Positions 41,264-50,274 are shown, counted from the first letter of the stretch. The stretch is DNA of 53,285 bases from JBJFCE01 sp051888775 (GCA_051888775.1 JBJFCE010000041.1:1-53285); one strand, 5' to 3'. Notes: generated by a model from the letters alone, not told the origin. Made by a program: numbers and translations.

Positions 41264-42238
41264 TTACCAGGTTCCCACCAGCGCTATCAGACACAAGAGT
41301 GCCGTCACAATGGAAAAGACTGCCACAACTCTTGTCTCGGACCATCCGCACAGTTCAAAATGATGATGAATCGGCGCCATCTTGAAAATCCGCTTTCCGT
41401 GCGTTGCCTTAAAATAAGAAACCTGCAGCATCACGGACAGAACCTCTGCAAAATAAATAAATCCGATAATCGGAAGATATAACGGCATCTGCGTCATATA
41501 CGCCATTCCCGCCACGAAACCTCCGAGTGCCAAAGAACCCGTATCCCCCATAAATACTTTTGCCGGATATACATTGAACAGCAAAAAGCCCAAAAGCGCA
41601 CCGGCCACGGCACATGTCACAGGTGCCAGCCCGTTCGCCATACCGACACTGACAACGGTAAAAAAGGTCGCAACCATAACAGTCACACTGCTGGCAAGCC
41701 CATCGAGTCCGTCCGTAAAATTCGTACCGTTTACCGTTCCGATCACAACAAAGAACAGGAACGGGATCGCAAGAGCTCCCAGATGTACATAATGTCCTTC
41801 CCAGAACGGAATCTTCATATCCAGAGATACTTCCGTGTATTTCATGATATAAAACGCAAAAACACCCGTCACGATGAACTGACCGATCATCTTCTGCCAA
41901 GGCTTTAAGCCCATGGAGCGTTTTAATACAACCTTGATATAATCATCAATAAAGCCGATCAGCCCAAATCCGATCGTTAAAAACAGTACCGGCAGGATAT
42001 TCGGATATTTTCGCACGAACAGCAGCGAGGTAACCGTAACCGACAATAAAATAATAATGCCGCCCATGGTCGGTGTCCCTGATTTTTTTAAATGGGACTG
42101 CGGTCCCTCATCGCGTTCCGTCTGCCCGATCTTTAATTTCCTTAAAAACGGGATCAGGATCGGTGCCAGAATCGCACTGATTGCAAAAGATATGATAATA
42201 GGAACAACAATATCTGAATATTCCATAATCTGAAGCAT
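41264..42238 (-). CDS. mraY: Phospho-MurNAc-pentapeptide translocase
   Basis: 324 residues, ten membrane segments. Transfers phospho-MurNAc-pentapeptide to undecaprenyl phosphate to make lipid I. Conserved cytoplasmic motifs: GTPTMGG, GFIDDYIKV (catalytic Asp pair), NFTDGLDGLA, FMGDTGSLALG, and the terminal MAPIHHHFEL. AGAGG lies nine bases before the ATG. Confidence 0.97.
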   Translation of the reverse strand: MLQIMEYSDIVVPIIISFAISAILAPILIPFLRKLKIGQTERDEGPQSHLKKSGTPTMGGIIILLSVTVTSLLFVRKYPNILPVLFLTIGFGLIGFIDDYIKVVLKRSMGLKPWQKMIGQFIVTGVFAFYIMKYTEVSLDMKIPFWEGHYVHLGALAIPFLFFVVIGTVNGTNFTDGLDGLASSVTVMVATFFTVVSVGMANGLAPVTCAVAGALLGFLLFNVYPAKVFMGDTGSLALGGFVAGMAYMTQMPLYLPIIGFIYFAEVLSVMLQVSYFKATHGKRIFKMAPIHHHFELCGWSETRVVAVFSIVTALLCLIALVGTW

Positions 42239-42316
42239 AGAATTTACCTCTTCTTTCCGGTGATACCATTATCTGCGCCATGCAGACTTTTCTTTCCGTT
42301 GTATAGTATAAATCAT

Positions 42317-44089
42317 TCATTCCAAATAAGGAAGGATATTTTCAAAAAGAGTTTTCGCAACCGGTGCCGCCACCTGTCCGCCATAGTAGATTCCCTGCGG
42401 ATTATAGATAATGACCAATGCCAGCACCTGTGGATCGTCTGCCGGAGCAAATCCTAAAAAAGAAGCAATGTATTTACCGCTTCCACGCGGAAGTGTCTGG
42501 CTGGTTGCGGTCTTGCCGCCCACACGATAGCCTTCCACATACGCATTTTTTCCGGTTCCGGACGCTACGACCTGCTCCAACAGATAACGCATGGTTTCCG
42601 AGGTCTGTTCCGATACGATTCCTTCCGTCTCATCATATGAAAAATAGGTCGTTACTCCGGTATCACGGTTTTCCGCCCTCACTGCAACATGCGGTGTCAC
42701 GCGCGTTCCGCCGTTGATGATGGACGCTGCGGTAACCGCCATCTGGATTGGCGTGATCTGAAAAGACTGTCCGAATGATACCGTTGCCAGTTCCACCTGT
42801 CCGATATTTTCCACTTTATGCATGATCGTCCCTGCTTCTCCCGGCAGATCAATGCCGGTCTTTCCAAGCAGCCCGAATTGTTCAAAATAAGAATACATTC
42901 TCTGCGGTCCGAGTCTGAGCCCTACTGTAATAAATACAGGATTACACGAATTTTTGATACCGTCCAGAAACGTTTCGCTTCCGTGACCTGCCACCTTGTG
43001 ACAGCGGATCCTGCGGTCCTCCACAACGATATATCCCGGACAGTAAAAGGTATCATCCACACTGACAACACCCTCCTCCAGACCGGCAGCCGCCGTAATG
43101 ATCTTAAAAGTCGATCCCGGCTCATACGTATCGCTGATACAGGTATTACGCCACATCCTATTCAACGCATCCTGCTTTTCTTCCTCCGTCATGGATGCGG
43201 TATCCACATCTTCCGGCAGTGTATAGGGATCGTTCAGATCAAACTCCGGTACATCTGCCATTGCATAGATCTGACCGTTCTGCGGATTCATCACAATGAT
43301 CGATACACGCTCTGCCTGTTTGGTCTCCATCACCTGCATTGCCAGCTGTGTGGCATAGGACTGAATATTAACATCCAGACTCAGGATCAGATCCTGACCC
43401 GCAATCGGCTCCCTTCTCGTCTCGCCTTCCGTTTCAACCTCAATACCTCTGGCATCCGCAACTGCCAGAATCAGTCCGTCGGTTCCTTTCAGGTATTCTT
43501 CATATTCCACTTCCAATCCGATAATTCCCTGATTATCTCCTCCGGTGAAGCCCAGTACTTTCGATGCGAGCGAGCCGAACGGATAATATCTCTTATAGTC
43601 CTCATCCACCTTTACCCCATCAAGATCATATTGTCTGATGATATCACCGATTTCCTTGGAAACATTACTTTTGATCTTTTCAATGGATGTAACCTTTTCC
43701 ACCCGTTTACGTATATATGCCTCGCTCAGTCCCAGCTCCTGCGACAGCACACGGATGACTTCTTCCGGGTCCGTAATCTGACTGTGGATCACCGATACCG
43801 TACATACCGTTTTATTTGATGCAAGTAATTCGCCGTTTCTGTCATAAATGCAGCCTCTTGCCGCTTTGATCACACGCTCTCTTTCATGTAATTCCTGCGC
43901 CGCCCTCGTATAGTAATCGGAACAGCCTACCATGAGATAGATGATCCTCCCGGATAATCCAATCATCATAAGCGTACATACCAAAGTAAAAAGCAGGATC
44001 TTCCTGCGGTTTGACGTTTTGTTTGCGGCATGGGGACTTCCCTGAAACCGCAATTTAATTTTCGGTCTATATTTTCTGCTATGATGCAT
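42317..44089 (-). CDS. Class B penicillin-binding protein, SpoVD-like
   Basis: 590 residues; one membrane segment (31-53), dimerisation domain with RGCIYDRNGELLA, and transpeptidase domain with S326-TFK and S381-C-N383. The third motif is K526-T-A instead of the usual KTG. No PASTA domain is present. Makes peptide cross-links for septum or spore cortex with FtsW. The ribosome site GAGG lies in the 3' arm of the hairpin at 44095-44140, so its translation may depend on that structure. Second of two class B PBPs in the cluster. Confidence 0.93.
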   Translation of the reverse strand: MHHSRKYRPKIKLRFQGSPHAANKTSNRRKILLFTLVCTLMMIGLSGRIIYLMVGCSDYYTRAAQELHERERVIKAARGCIYDRNGELLASNKTVCTVSVIHSQITDPEEVIRVLSQELGLSEAYIRKRVEKVTSIEKIKSNVSKEIGDIIRQYDLDGVKVDEDYKRYYPFGSLASKVLGFTGGDNQGIIGLEVEYEEYLKGTDGLILAVADARGIEVETEGETRREPIAGQDLILSLDVNIQSYATQLAMQVMETKQAERVSIIVMNPQNGQIYAMADVPEFDLNDPYTLPEDVDTASMTEEEKQDALNRMWRNTCISDTYEPGSTFKIITAAAGLEEGVVSVDDTFYCPGYIVVEDRRIRCHKVAGHGSETFLDGIKNSCNPVFITVGLRLGPQRMYSYFEQFGLLGKTGIDLPGEAGTIMHKVENIGQVELATVSFGQSFQITPIQMAVTAASIINGGTRVTPHVAVRAENRDTGVTTYFSYDETEGIVSEQTSETMRYLLEQVVASGTGKNAYVEGYRVGGKTATSQTLPRGSGKYIASFLGFAPADDPQVLALVIIYNPQGIYYGGQVAAPVAKTLFENILPYLE

Positions 44090-44094
44090 CCAAA

Positions 44095-44140
44095 AACCTC
44101 ATAAAAGCTTTATACTAATTTATTCCGCTCTTATGAGGTT
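44095..44140 (-). terminator. Terminator-like hairpin between the two PBP genes
   Basis: Ten-bp stem AACCTCATAA / TTATGAGGTT with a 26-nt loop and five Ts on the minus strand, inside the dcw operon. The GAGG of the next gene's ribosome site is in the 3' arm and the T-run forms the spacer to its ATG. Suits attenuation rather than full termination. Confidence 0.75.
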
Positions 44141-44158
44141 ATTCTTGATTCCTCTTTA

Positions 44159-46381
44159 TCATTCCGCAGGTGACATAAAGGAACTGTTCGGATCGATCGG
44201 CTTTCCCGTTTCCGGATCCAGAAATTCTCCCGTGGCAGGATCAATGGCATACCCTGTCTCCGGATCGATCTGTATATCGGGCTGTCTGTCCTCATCCGGC
44301 ACACCGTCACCATTCGTATCCGGAGCTGTGCTGTCCGGATTGCCTGCATCATTTCCGCTTCCTTCTCCGGTACTGTCGGCATTGTCTCCGTCACCGTTCT
44401 CTCCGTTTCCGTCCTGTGTTGTATCTCCCTGATTCAGTGTCGCCGTCTGACGGTCTGCCAGTTCCTGCTGTTCGGCCTCTGTTAATTCCTCTGTCATCGG
44501 AATTCCCATATAAGGCAGTACCTCTGTCATGATATCACGCACCAGACCCATTGCCAGTTTTGAATTATCCTGTTCCTTCTGGTTCGCACGGTCAACGACC
44601 ACATAAATAACAACTTCCGGGTGATCCGCCGGTACATATCCGATAAAGGATACCACATAATTACCCTGATCTCGCGGTACGGTCTCCGCGGTTCCCGTCT
44701 TACCGCCCATCGTATATCCTGCCGGTCTTGCCGAGCGTCCGGTACCATCCGCTACAACCGCGTTACAATAATCTAAAATCATGTCGGAAGTCGTTGCGGA
44801 AACAGTCTGCTTTAACAGTCTCGGTTCGATATTCTCCACAACTGCGCCCTCTGCATTTAAGATACGGTCCACAACATGCGGCTCATAATAGTATCCCCCA
44901 TTGATCAAAGAACAATAAGCGGTCACCAGCTGAATCATCGTGACATTGAAGCCCTGCCCGAAGCTTGCCGTTGCCAGCTCGGTCTCATGCATCGTTTTTT
45001 CCGTATATACAAGGACATCGGTTCTTGCTTCTCCGGCAAGATCGATGTTCGTCTTTAATCCAAAATTAAAGATCTGCTGATATTTCAGGAAATTCGTTTT
45101 TCCGATTTTCTCACCCATATACATCAGTGCAACGTTACAAGATCCCTCCAGTGCTTCTCTGACATTGACCGTTCCGTGTCCCAGACGGTTATGGCAGTGA
45201 ATATTATATCCGCCGATTGACAGATAACCGCCACAATAGTAAGATTCATTTCCGTTCAAGGCACCCGTCTCCAGTCCGATTGCCACAGTGAAAGGCTTTT
45301 GTGTGGATCCCGGCTCATACGTACTCGTAATACAGAAATTCTGCCACAGCATATTGACTGCATCCCTGTATTCCTCATCCGTCATTGCCTCGACCTGTTC
45401 ATCCGTATAAGCATATGATAAATCGTAGGGATTGTTACAGTCAAAAGGCGGATAACTTGCCATTGCCAGAATATCCGCATTGTTCGGATCCATAATAATG
45501 CATGCAGTATTATATGCACCTAAACCTTCTCTATACTCATTGGCATGTGCTTCGTTAAATTCTGCCAGATTGCGTTCCACAATACTCTGGATATTGGCAT
45601 CGATCGTTGTAACCAGAGTATGTCCGTCCTCTGCCGGGATCGTGGTTCGCTCCAGCGTGGAATCTTCGTTCAGATATCCGTATTCTCTTCCGTTTCTGCC
45701 GTTTAATTCCGAATTATAATACTGTTCCAGACCGTACATACCCTCATTATCCGCTCCGGTAAAGCCCAGTACATCGCAGGCAAGTGTCGCATAAGGATAC
45801 GTTCTCTGATATTCCGTTTCAAACCATACTCCCACAATATTCGGATGATTCTTTTTATCATTCTGAAGTTCTTCAAATGCCTGTTTCTGTTCGTAGCTCA
45901 ATTTCCTGAGTAACACATAATACTGGGATGTTTCATGGCTCAGAATATATTCACGTAATGCTGAGGAATCCACCTCAAAACAAGATGCCAATGCCTCAAT
46001 AGTCGGTTCCAGATATTCTTCTTTGGACAAGATCTCTTTACTGTCAATAATCAGGTTGTAGACCTTTTCGCTTGTCGCAAGTACGGTTCCGTTACAATCT
46101 ACAATATTGCCCCGTTTGTAAGGCAGTGTTGTACTGCTATACTCCTGCTGGGATAAGATCTGCTTTTCGTAAGAATCCCCTTTATCCCTGACCAGCAAAT
46201 ATAAGCGTACGCTTAACCCGACGAAAGCCAGTAATACTAATGTTACCAGTACTACCAGCTTTTTCTGCATCTGTATTGTAAATCGGTTTTTCTCTTTCTT
46301 CGCTTTGGGCGCAGTTTTATTGTCCGTTTGTCTACGTGCATCCCTTCGCCCTGTCTGACTGCCGTTTTTCCTCTGACTCAT
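44159..46381 (-). CDS. Class B penicillin-binding protein with acidic tail
   Basis: 740 residues; membrane segment 41-63, then the PBP dimerisation domain, transpeptidase with S359-TQK, S414-C-N416 and K561-TG. The last 108 residues (about 633-740) are a low-complexity Asp/Gly/Asn tail holding DTNGDGVPDEDRQ, like a thrombospondin type-3/EF-hand calcium loop, then four DPxTG-type repeats. Division transpeptidase (FtsI/PBP2B-like) is the likely role because it directly follows the ftsL-like gene. Start at ATG 46381 (MSQRKNG) with AAAGGAAATG upstream. Confidence 0.93.
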   Translation of the reverse strand: MSQRKNGSQTGRRDARRQTDNKTAPKAKKEKNRFTIQMQKKLVVLVTLVLLAFVGLSVRLYLLVRDKGDSYEKQILSQQEYSSTTLPYKRGNIVDCNGTVLATSEKVYNLIIDSKEILSKEEYLEPTIEALASCFEVDSSALREYILSHETSQYYVLLRKLSYEQKQAFEELQNDKKNHPNIVGVWFETEYQRTYPYATLACDVLGFTGADNEGMYGLEQYYNSELNGRNGREYGYLNEDSTLERTTIPAEDGHTLVTTIDANIQSIVERNLAEFNEAHANEYREGLGAYNTACIIMDPNNADILAMASYPPFDCNNPYDLSYAYTDEQVEAMTDEEYRDAVNMLWQNFCITSTYEPGSTQKPFTVAIGLETGALNGNESYYCGGYLSIGGYNIHCHNRLGHGTVNVREALEGSCNVALMYMGEKIGKTNFLKYQQIFNFGLKTNIDLAGEARTDVLVYTEKTMHETELATASFGQGFNVTMIQLVTAYCSLINGGYYYEPHVVDRILNAEGAVVENIEPRLLKQTVSATTSDMILDYCNAVVADGTGRSARPAGYTMGGKTGTAETVPRDQGNYVVSFIGYVPADHPEVVIYVVVDRANQKEQDNSKLAMGLVRDIMTEVLPYMGIPMTEELTEAEQQELADRQTATLNQGDTTQDGNGENGDGDNADSTGEGSGNDAGNPDSTAPDTNGDGVPDEDRQPDIQIDPETGYAIDPATGEFLDPETGKPIDPNSSFMSPAE

Positions 46382-46449
46382 ACATTTCCTTTCTCTCATT
46401 CGGAATCTGCTCTGTCCCGTTGAAAAGGACGATTCTCATTCCGCTTTCA

Positions 46450-46956
46450 TTAAGGAATCTCTGCATATTTTCTCAAATAGTCATTGTTTCCGCCTTCAAT
46501 GTTGACGATCTGCCCCTCGGATGCATACTTCATACCGAGTTCATTCAATGCAATACGTTTGATCTCCTCCAGATCGACTGAACTGTTAATGCGTGTCTCA
46601 TATTCATCATTATCCTGCCTCATCTGATGCAGCTCACTCTTCTTTTGTGCAATCCGGTTCACGCTGTTTGAAATATCTGCCTGCAGATTGATATAACCGA
46701 TCAGGATCACGCCTGCAAACACAAGCGCCGCTACCAGAAACATCACATATCCCATATTCATATGGACTGCCTTTTCCCGGTTTTTTCTTGCGGCATGGTT
46801 CTGATGGCTTTTCCTCGGTTCTTCCTCCAAAAGTGTATCCAGTCTGACTTTTCTGACTGTATTGCCGTCTATTCTATAAGTCTCTAATGAATCTTGTCTT
46901 CTTTTACGGTAATCCACTTGATTCCGTTCTGTTTGTCTTCCCTGACTTCTACTCAT
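46450..46956 (-). CDS. FtsL/DivIC-like septum protein
   Basis: 168 residues; basic cytoplasmic N-terminus of about 65 residues, one membrane segment (about 68-88), then an extracytoplasmic coiled coil with ISNSVNRIAQKKSELHQM and a short IKRIALNELGM block typical of FtsL/DivIC. Sits between rsmH and the first PBP, the normal place of ftsL. Names in this family are assigned by position because sequence is poorly conserved. AGGGG precedes the ATG. Confidence 0.87.
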   Translation of the reverse strand: MSRSQGRQTERNQVDYRKRRQDSLETYRIDGNTVRKVRLDTLLEEEPRKSHQNHAARKNREKAVHMNMGYVMFLVAALVFAGVILIGYINLQADISNSVNRIAQKKSELHQMRQDNDEYETRINSSVDLEEIKRIALNELGMKYASEGQIVNIEGGNNDYLRKYAEIP

Positions 46957-47023
46957 ATTTTTTCCCCTTTTTCATTCTATCCCTTGCCGGGCTTGTCCTG
47001 TCCCGGTCTGTTTTCATACTCCG

Positions 47024-47956
47024 TTATGCCCTTTCAAAAGTCCTGAGTTTTGCACTCTTGGATCTGGAATTGTCCGAAAGTTCTTCCTGCGAAGGTAACA
47101 CCGGCTTTCTTGTTATTTGTTTTCCTTTTGATACTTTACCGCACACACATACCGGAAAATCCGGCGGACAGGTGCATGGGTGTTCATTCTTTCTGAAAAT
47201 CGTCTTAACGATACGATCTTCCAGAGAATGAAACGTAATAATACTGATCCTTCCTCCCGGATTCAAAAAATCAATCATCTCATCCAAAGAATCCCGGAGC
47301 ACATCCAGTTCATGATTACACTCAATGCGAATCGCCTGAAAGGTTTTCTTGGAAGGATGCCCATTTGCCCTCATCTTTGCCGGTATTGCCGCTTTGATGA
47401 TCTCATTCAGTTCCCCTGTTGTCTCAATCGGCTTGTCCTTCCTTGCGGCCGCAATATGCTTTGCAATATTTTTAGCAAACTGGTCTTCTCCGTAATCACG
47501 GATAATCCGATAAAGCTCCTGTTCCGGATATTCGTTAACAATATCCTTTGCCGAAAGCGTCTGGCGATTATCCATCCTCATATCAAGCGGTGTATCATAC
47601 TTATAAGTAAAACCGCGTTCTACCGTATCCAGCTGATAAGAGGAAACTCCCAGATCCAGTAAAATCCCGTCCACGCTACCGACTCCAAGGGCTTTTAAAT
47701 CCTTCACCGCATTGCAGTAATTGTCCCGTATGATGGTTACTTTGTCAGCAAAAGGAGCCAGTCTTTCGGTTGCAGCCCGAATGGCATCCTCATCCTGATC
47801 AATCCCATACAGTTTCCCTTTCTCGGAAAGTCTGCTGCAGATCTCGTAGGAATGTCCCGCGCCTCCGAGTGTTCCGTCCAGATAGATTCCGTCCGGTCTG
47901 ATATTCAGGGCATCCACGGTTTCATACAGCATGACCGACTTATGATGAAATTCCAT
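47024..47956 (-). CDS. rsmH: 16S rRNA (cytosine-1402-N4) methyltransferase
   Basis: 310 residues, formerly MraW. SAM-binding LDGTLGGAGHS at about 27, then DQDEDAI and LLDLGVSSYQLD; the conserved FHSLEDRIVK is near 245. A CxC pair precedes the C-terminus (CTCPPDFPVCVCG). Lies 16 bases after mraZ. Confidence 0.97.
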   Translation of the reverse strand: MEFHHKSVMLYETVDALNIRPDGIYLDGTLGGAGHSYEICSRLSEKGKLYGIDQDEDAIRAATERLAPFADKVTIIRDNYCNAVKDLKALGVGSVDGILLDLGVSSYQLDTVERGFTYKYDTPLDMRMDNRQTLSAKDIVNEYPEQELYRIIRDYGEDQFAKNIAKHIAAARKDKPIETTGELNEIIKAAIPAKMRANGHPSKKTFQAIRIECNHELDVLRDSLDEMIDFLNPGGRISIITFHSLEDRIVKTIFRKNEHPCTCPPDFPVCVCGKVSKGKQITRKPVLPSQEELSDNSRSKSAKLRTFERA

Positions 47957-47972
47957 TGATCCCCTTCCTTTC

Positions 47973-48404
47973 TCAGATCAGACCGTACTGGGTCAGCCCT
48001 TCCGCAAATTCATCCATATCTTCGTAATCCACCGCACCTTCATAGCGTTCCTTCGACCAGATTTCTGCCCGTTTTCCAACGCCGATCAGTACGACCTCTT
48101 TTTCTATCGCCGCAAACTGCCGTAAATTTGCCGGCAGCAGGATTCTTCCCTGCTTATCCACTTCGACATCAACCGCACCGGCAAGAAAAAATCTCGTAAA
48201 CTGCCGTGCTCCCTTATCGGTCAGCGGTAATGATGCCAGCTTTTCGGTCAGCTTCTGCCACTCCTGTGTATCAAATACAAACAGGCAGCCGTCCAATCCC
48301 TTCGTTACAACAAACTTCTCTCCGAGACTGTCTCGGAACTTTGCCGGGAATGTGAGCCTGCCTTTGGTGTCGATTGTGTGGTTGTACTCTCCTGTATACA
48401 TCAT
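47973..48404 (-). CDS. mraZ: Transcriptional regulator MraZ
   Basis: About 143 residues, two SpoVT-AbrB-like domains each with the DxKGRL-type signature: IDTKGRLTFPAKFRD in the first and VDKQGRILLPANLR in the second. First gene of the dcw cluster. MraZ rings bind GTGG/TGGG repeats before their own gene, and four such repeats are present. Start at ATG 48404 or the next codon, after AGGTGG. Confidence 0.96.
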   Translation of the reverse strand: MMYTGEYNHTIDTKGRLTFPAKFRDSLGEKFVVTKGLDGCLFVFDTQEWQKLTEKLASLPLTDKGARQFTRFFLAGAVDVEVDKQGRILLPANLRQFAAIEKEVVLIGVGKRAEIWSKERYEGAVDYEDMDEFAEGLTQYGLI

Positions 48405-48480
48405 CAATCACCACCTAAAAATGGAGCTGCCACTAAGGTCCATGATATGAGGGATTCGCTACCTACCGGTTTAGAATCTG

Positions 48481-48514
48481 CCACTTTCCTCCACCAAGAA
48501 CCACTTTTCTCCAC
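48481..48514 (-). promoter_or_regulatory. MraZ boxes: four GTGG at 10-base spacing
   Basis: CCAC on the plus strand at 48481, 48491, 48501 and 48511 gives four GTGG boxes on the minus strand exactly ten bases apart, one helical turn. A fifth, out-of-phase copy is at 48533-48536. They lie just after the predicted transcript start, in the mraZ leader. Confidence 0.8.
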
Positions 48515-48524
48515 TTGTAAGCCC

Positions 48525-48553
48525 ATTCTACCCCACAAAAGTCCAGATTGCAA
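48525..48553 (-). promoter_or_regulatory. Promoter of the dcw cluster
   Basis: TTGCAA (48548-48553), 17-base spacer, TAGAAT (48525-48530) on the minus strand, directly before the GTGG boxes. Confidence 0.6.
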
Positions 48554-48617
48554 GCAAAATATAGATTTTTGTGCAATTTTTCGTGGCGGGACAGGAAAAA
48601 TGAAGCGATGAGACGGC

Positions 48618-48718
48618 AAAGCAGACCGGGATCCGGGGAAGAATAGTGGGCTGCGGCACGTTCTCACTCCGTGAAAAACGCAGCGGACACTATTCTTCCC
48701 CGGATCCCGGTCTGCTTT
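48618..48718. repeat. Long hairpin element, core family A, copy 3 (short core)
   Basis: Perfect 31-bp arms (48618-48648 and 48688-48718) around a 39-nt core. The core has CTGCG / CGCAG enclosing GCACG-TTCTCACTC-CGTG and AAAAA, matching the first half of the 36317-36393 core; the second nested hairpin is absent. With the terminator at 48773 and the mraZ control region it accounts for the 524-base gap. Confidence 0.88.
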
Positions 48719-48772
48719 ACCTGTCTGACTGCGCCGGATTGTTTTTGAGGAATTGTAGTTAACAAAAAAAAT

Positions 48773-48831
48773 AGGACGCTGTTCCTTTGATGCGAAAGCT
48801 TTATCCATTCGCATCAAAGGGACATCGTCCT
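48773..48831 (-). terminator. Terminator of the TIR gene
   Basis: Long stem (AGGACG outer, CCTTTGATGCGA inner, minor mismatches) followed by eight Ts on the minus strand, about 100 bases after the TIR gene stop. Confidence 0.85.
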
Positions 48832-48928
48832 GTGTTTGTGTTTTTGCACGTTTCTGCACTTATTTTTTATATGAATTTTTTGTTGTTAATCATTAATTTG
48901 ATTTCGGTTCCTTTGCAAAGTTATTGCT

Positions 48929-50251
48929 TTACTGTTCCGCCTGAAAGCAATCGGAGCGTAGATCCACGGTGATCGCCGGACGGATGCCAAACCCCTCCAG
49001 ACCGACACTGGCCTGTCTGATATTATCTGCCGTATAGCCGTTTCCGACCAGATAGCAGGCCCCGGCACTATCTTCTACCGGTTCCCGCAACCACCAGCTG
49101 TACTCAGCAATGTCATATTCCGTCACATTGATCAGATACCAGTTACTTGTATCCTGTTCAACAGCTTCCTCCGTCGGAACCGCAAGCTTGCTGATACCTG
49201 CCTCATCAAACCATGTCAGTTCTTCTAACGATAGCAGGTATACACGATCCTGTGTTGTCACAGTGTCGGAAGACAATGCATTTCCGTTAGTGATGTTCTC
49301 TGTTTCCAGAATTGCGTTTCGTTCTTCCGCTGTAAAAGCATACAGAAATCCCGGTTCATTCTGATAACCGTTCTTTTTCTCTGCCATGGCAGTCGCCATC
49401 GGCGGCTGATCCTCATAATTGACAACCTCCGCTTCGGAATTCAACCATGTTCTGATATTGGAAGTACTCCAGTCGCTATTTCCCCGCACCCGTACCTGAA
49501 GTTCCGGATCCGCTGCTACCAGTTCTTCTTCCATCCAATAATCTTCCTCGCCGTCCCAATTATATCTGCCACTCTCCGGTGCATCAAATGCCTTCATGGT
49601 CAGAATCTGCTTTGCAACTAACACCGCCTGCGTTCCGTCTTCGGAAATTCTAAGCACACGCCATTCTATCGGTGCACCGTTATAGTTTCCGAAGGTTACG
49701 GTATCTCCCAACTCATAAGGGCATACAAAGGCTTCCTGTCTGCTGTTTGTATACCGGATCAGACCGACTCCCGCTCCGACCAGAAGCAGTGCAAACAATA
49801 TGGCTGCCGCAATCCAACATAGTTTCCGGCTCTTCCGTTTTTCGGGAGATGATTTCACTGTTGCTTCCTTTTCATAACCGCAGACATACTTCCAAAGTCC
49901 GGAAAAATCTTCCTGTGGCTTTGCGTCAAACCACTGGTGAGTCATCAGAAAATATTCCATGGATTTGGACAATTGTACCTCTTCCAACTTATACACCAGA
50001 ATCGGAACAGATTTACTGACCGCCCGCTCTACCTCCCGCAGTACATGCGGAGACTGATTGGCCGCTTCGGACATTATCAAAATCATCAAATCGGCTTGAT
50101 CGATTCCATTGATAATCTCCTCTGCATATTCTCTGCCTGCACGAATATCTCGCGGAGCAAGAAAACACTTTTTCCCTTTTTCTTCCAAAAATTCACATAT
50201 TCGTTTCGCTGTTTCCGCATCCTTGGAAGAATGCGATATAAATAGGTACAT
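48929..50251 (-). CDS. Membrane protein with TIR and DUF6273-like domains
   Basis: 440 residues. Residues 1-125 are a TIR-type domain: FISHSSKDAETAKRICEFLE, FLAPRDIRAGREYAEEI in part, and SPHVLREVERAV, where Glu73 or Glu75 could be the NAD-hydrolase glutamate. A membrane segment (about 144-166) separates it from an outside region of about 270 residues with DUF6273-like marks: APIEWRVL, NIRTWLN, LLSLEE, WWLREP and a C-terminal GIRPAITVDL. TIR proteins act in defence or NAD signalling, but the extracellular half suggests a receptor. GGAGGAAG precedes ATG 50251. It follows lgt after 23 bases and is probably cotranscribed. Confidence 0.85.
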   Translation of the reverse strand: MYLFISHSSKDAETAKRICEFLEEKGKKCFLAPRDIRAGREYAEEIINGIDQADLMILIMSEAANQSPHVLREVERAVSKSVPILVYKLEEVQLSKSMEYFLMTHQWFDAKPQEDFSGLWKYVCGYEKEATVKSSPEKRKSRKLCWIAAAILFALLLVGAGVGLIRYTNSRQEAFVCPYELGDTVTFGNYNGAPIEWRVLRISEDGTQAVLVAKQILTMKAFDAPESGRYNWDGEEDYWMEEELVAADPELQVRVRGNSDWSTSNIRTWLNSEAEVVNYEDQPPMATAMAEKKNGYQNEPGFLYAFTAEERNAILETENITNGNALSSDTVTTQDRVYLLSLEELTWFDEAGISKLAVPTEEAVEQDTSNWYLINVTEYDIAEYSWWLREPVEDSAGACYLVGNGYTADNIRQASVGLEGFGIRPAITVDLRSDCFQAEQ

Positions 50252-50274
50252 CCTGTCTTCCTCCGAATTTCCCC

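Noticed and set aside
42818..43819. 333-codon plus-strand open frame
   Set aside because: Antisense to the transpeptidase domain of the SpoVD-like PBP; composition is that of a shadow frame and no ribosome site is present.
48404..48859. 151-codon minus-strand open frame upstream of mraZ
   Set aside because: It reads through a terminator, the long hairpin element at 48618-48718 and the GTGG boxes; the translation is an artefact of repeats.
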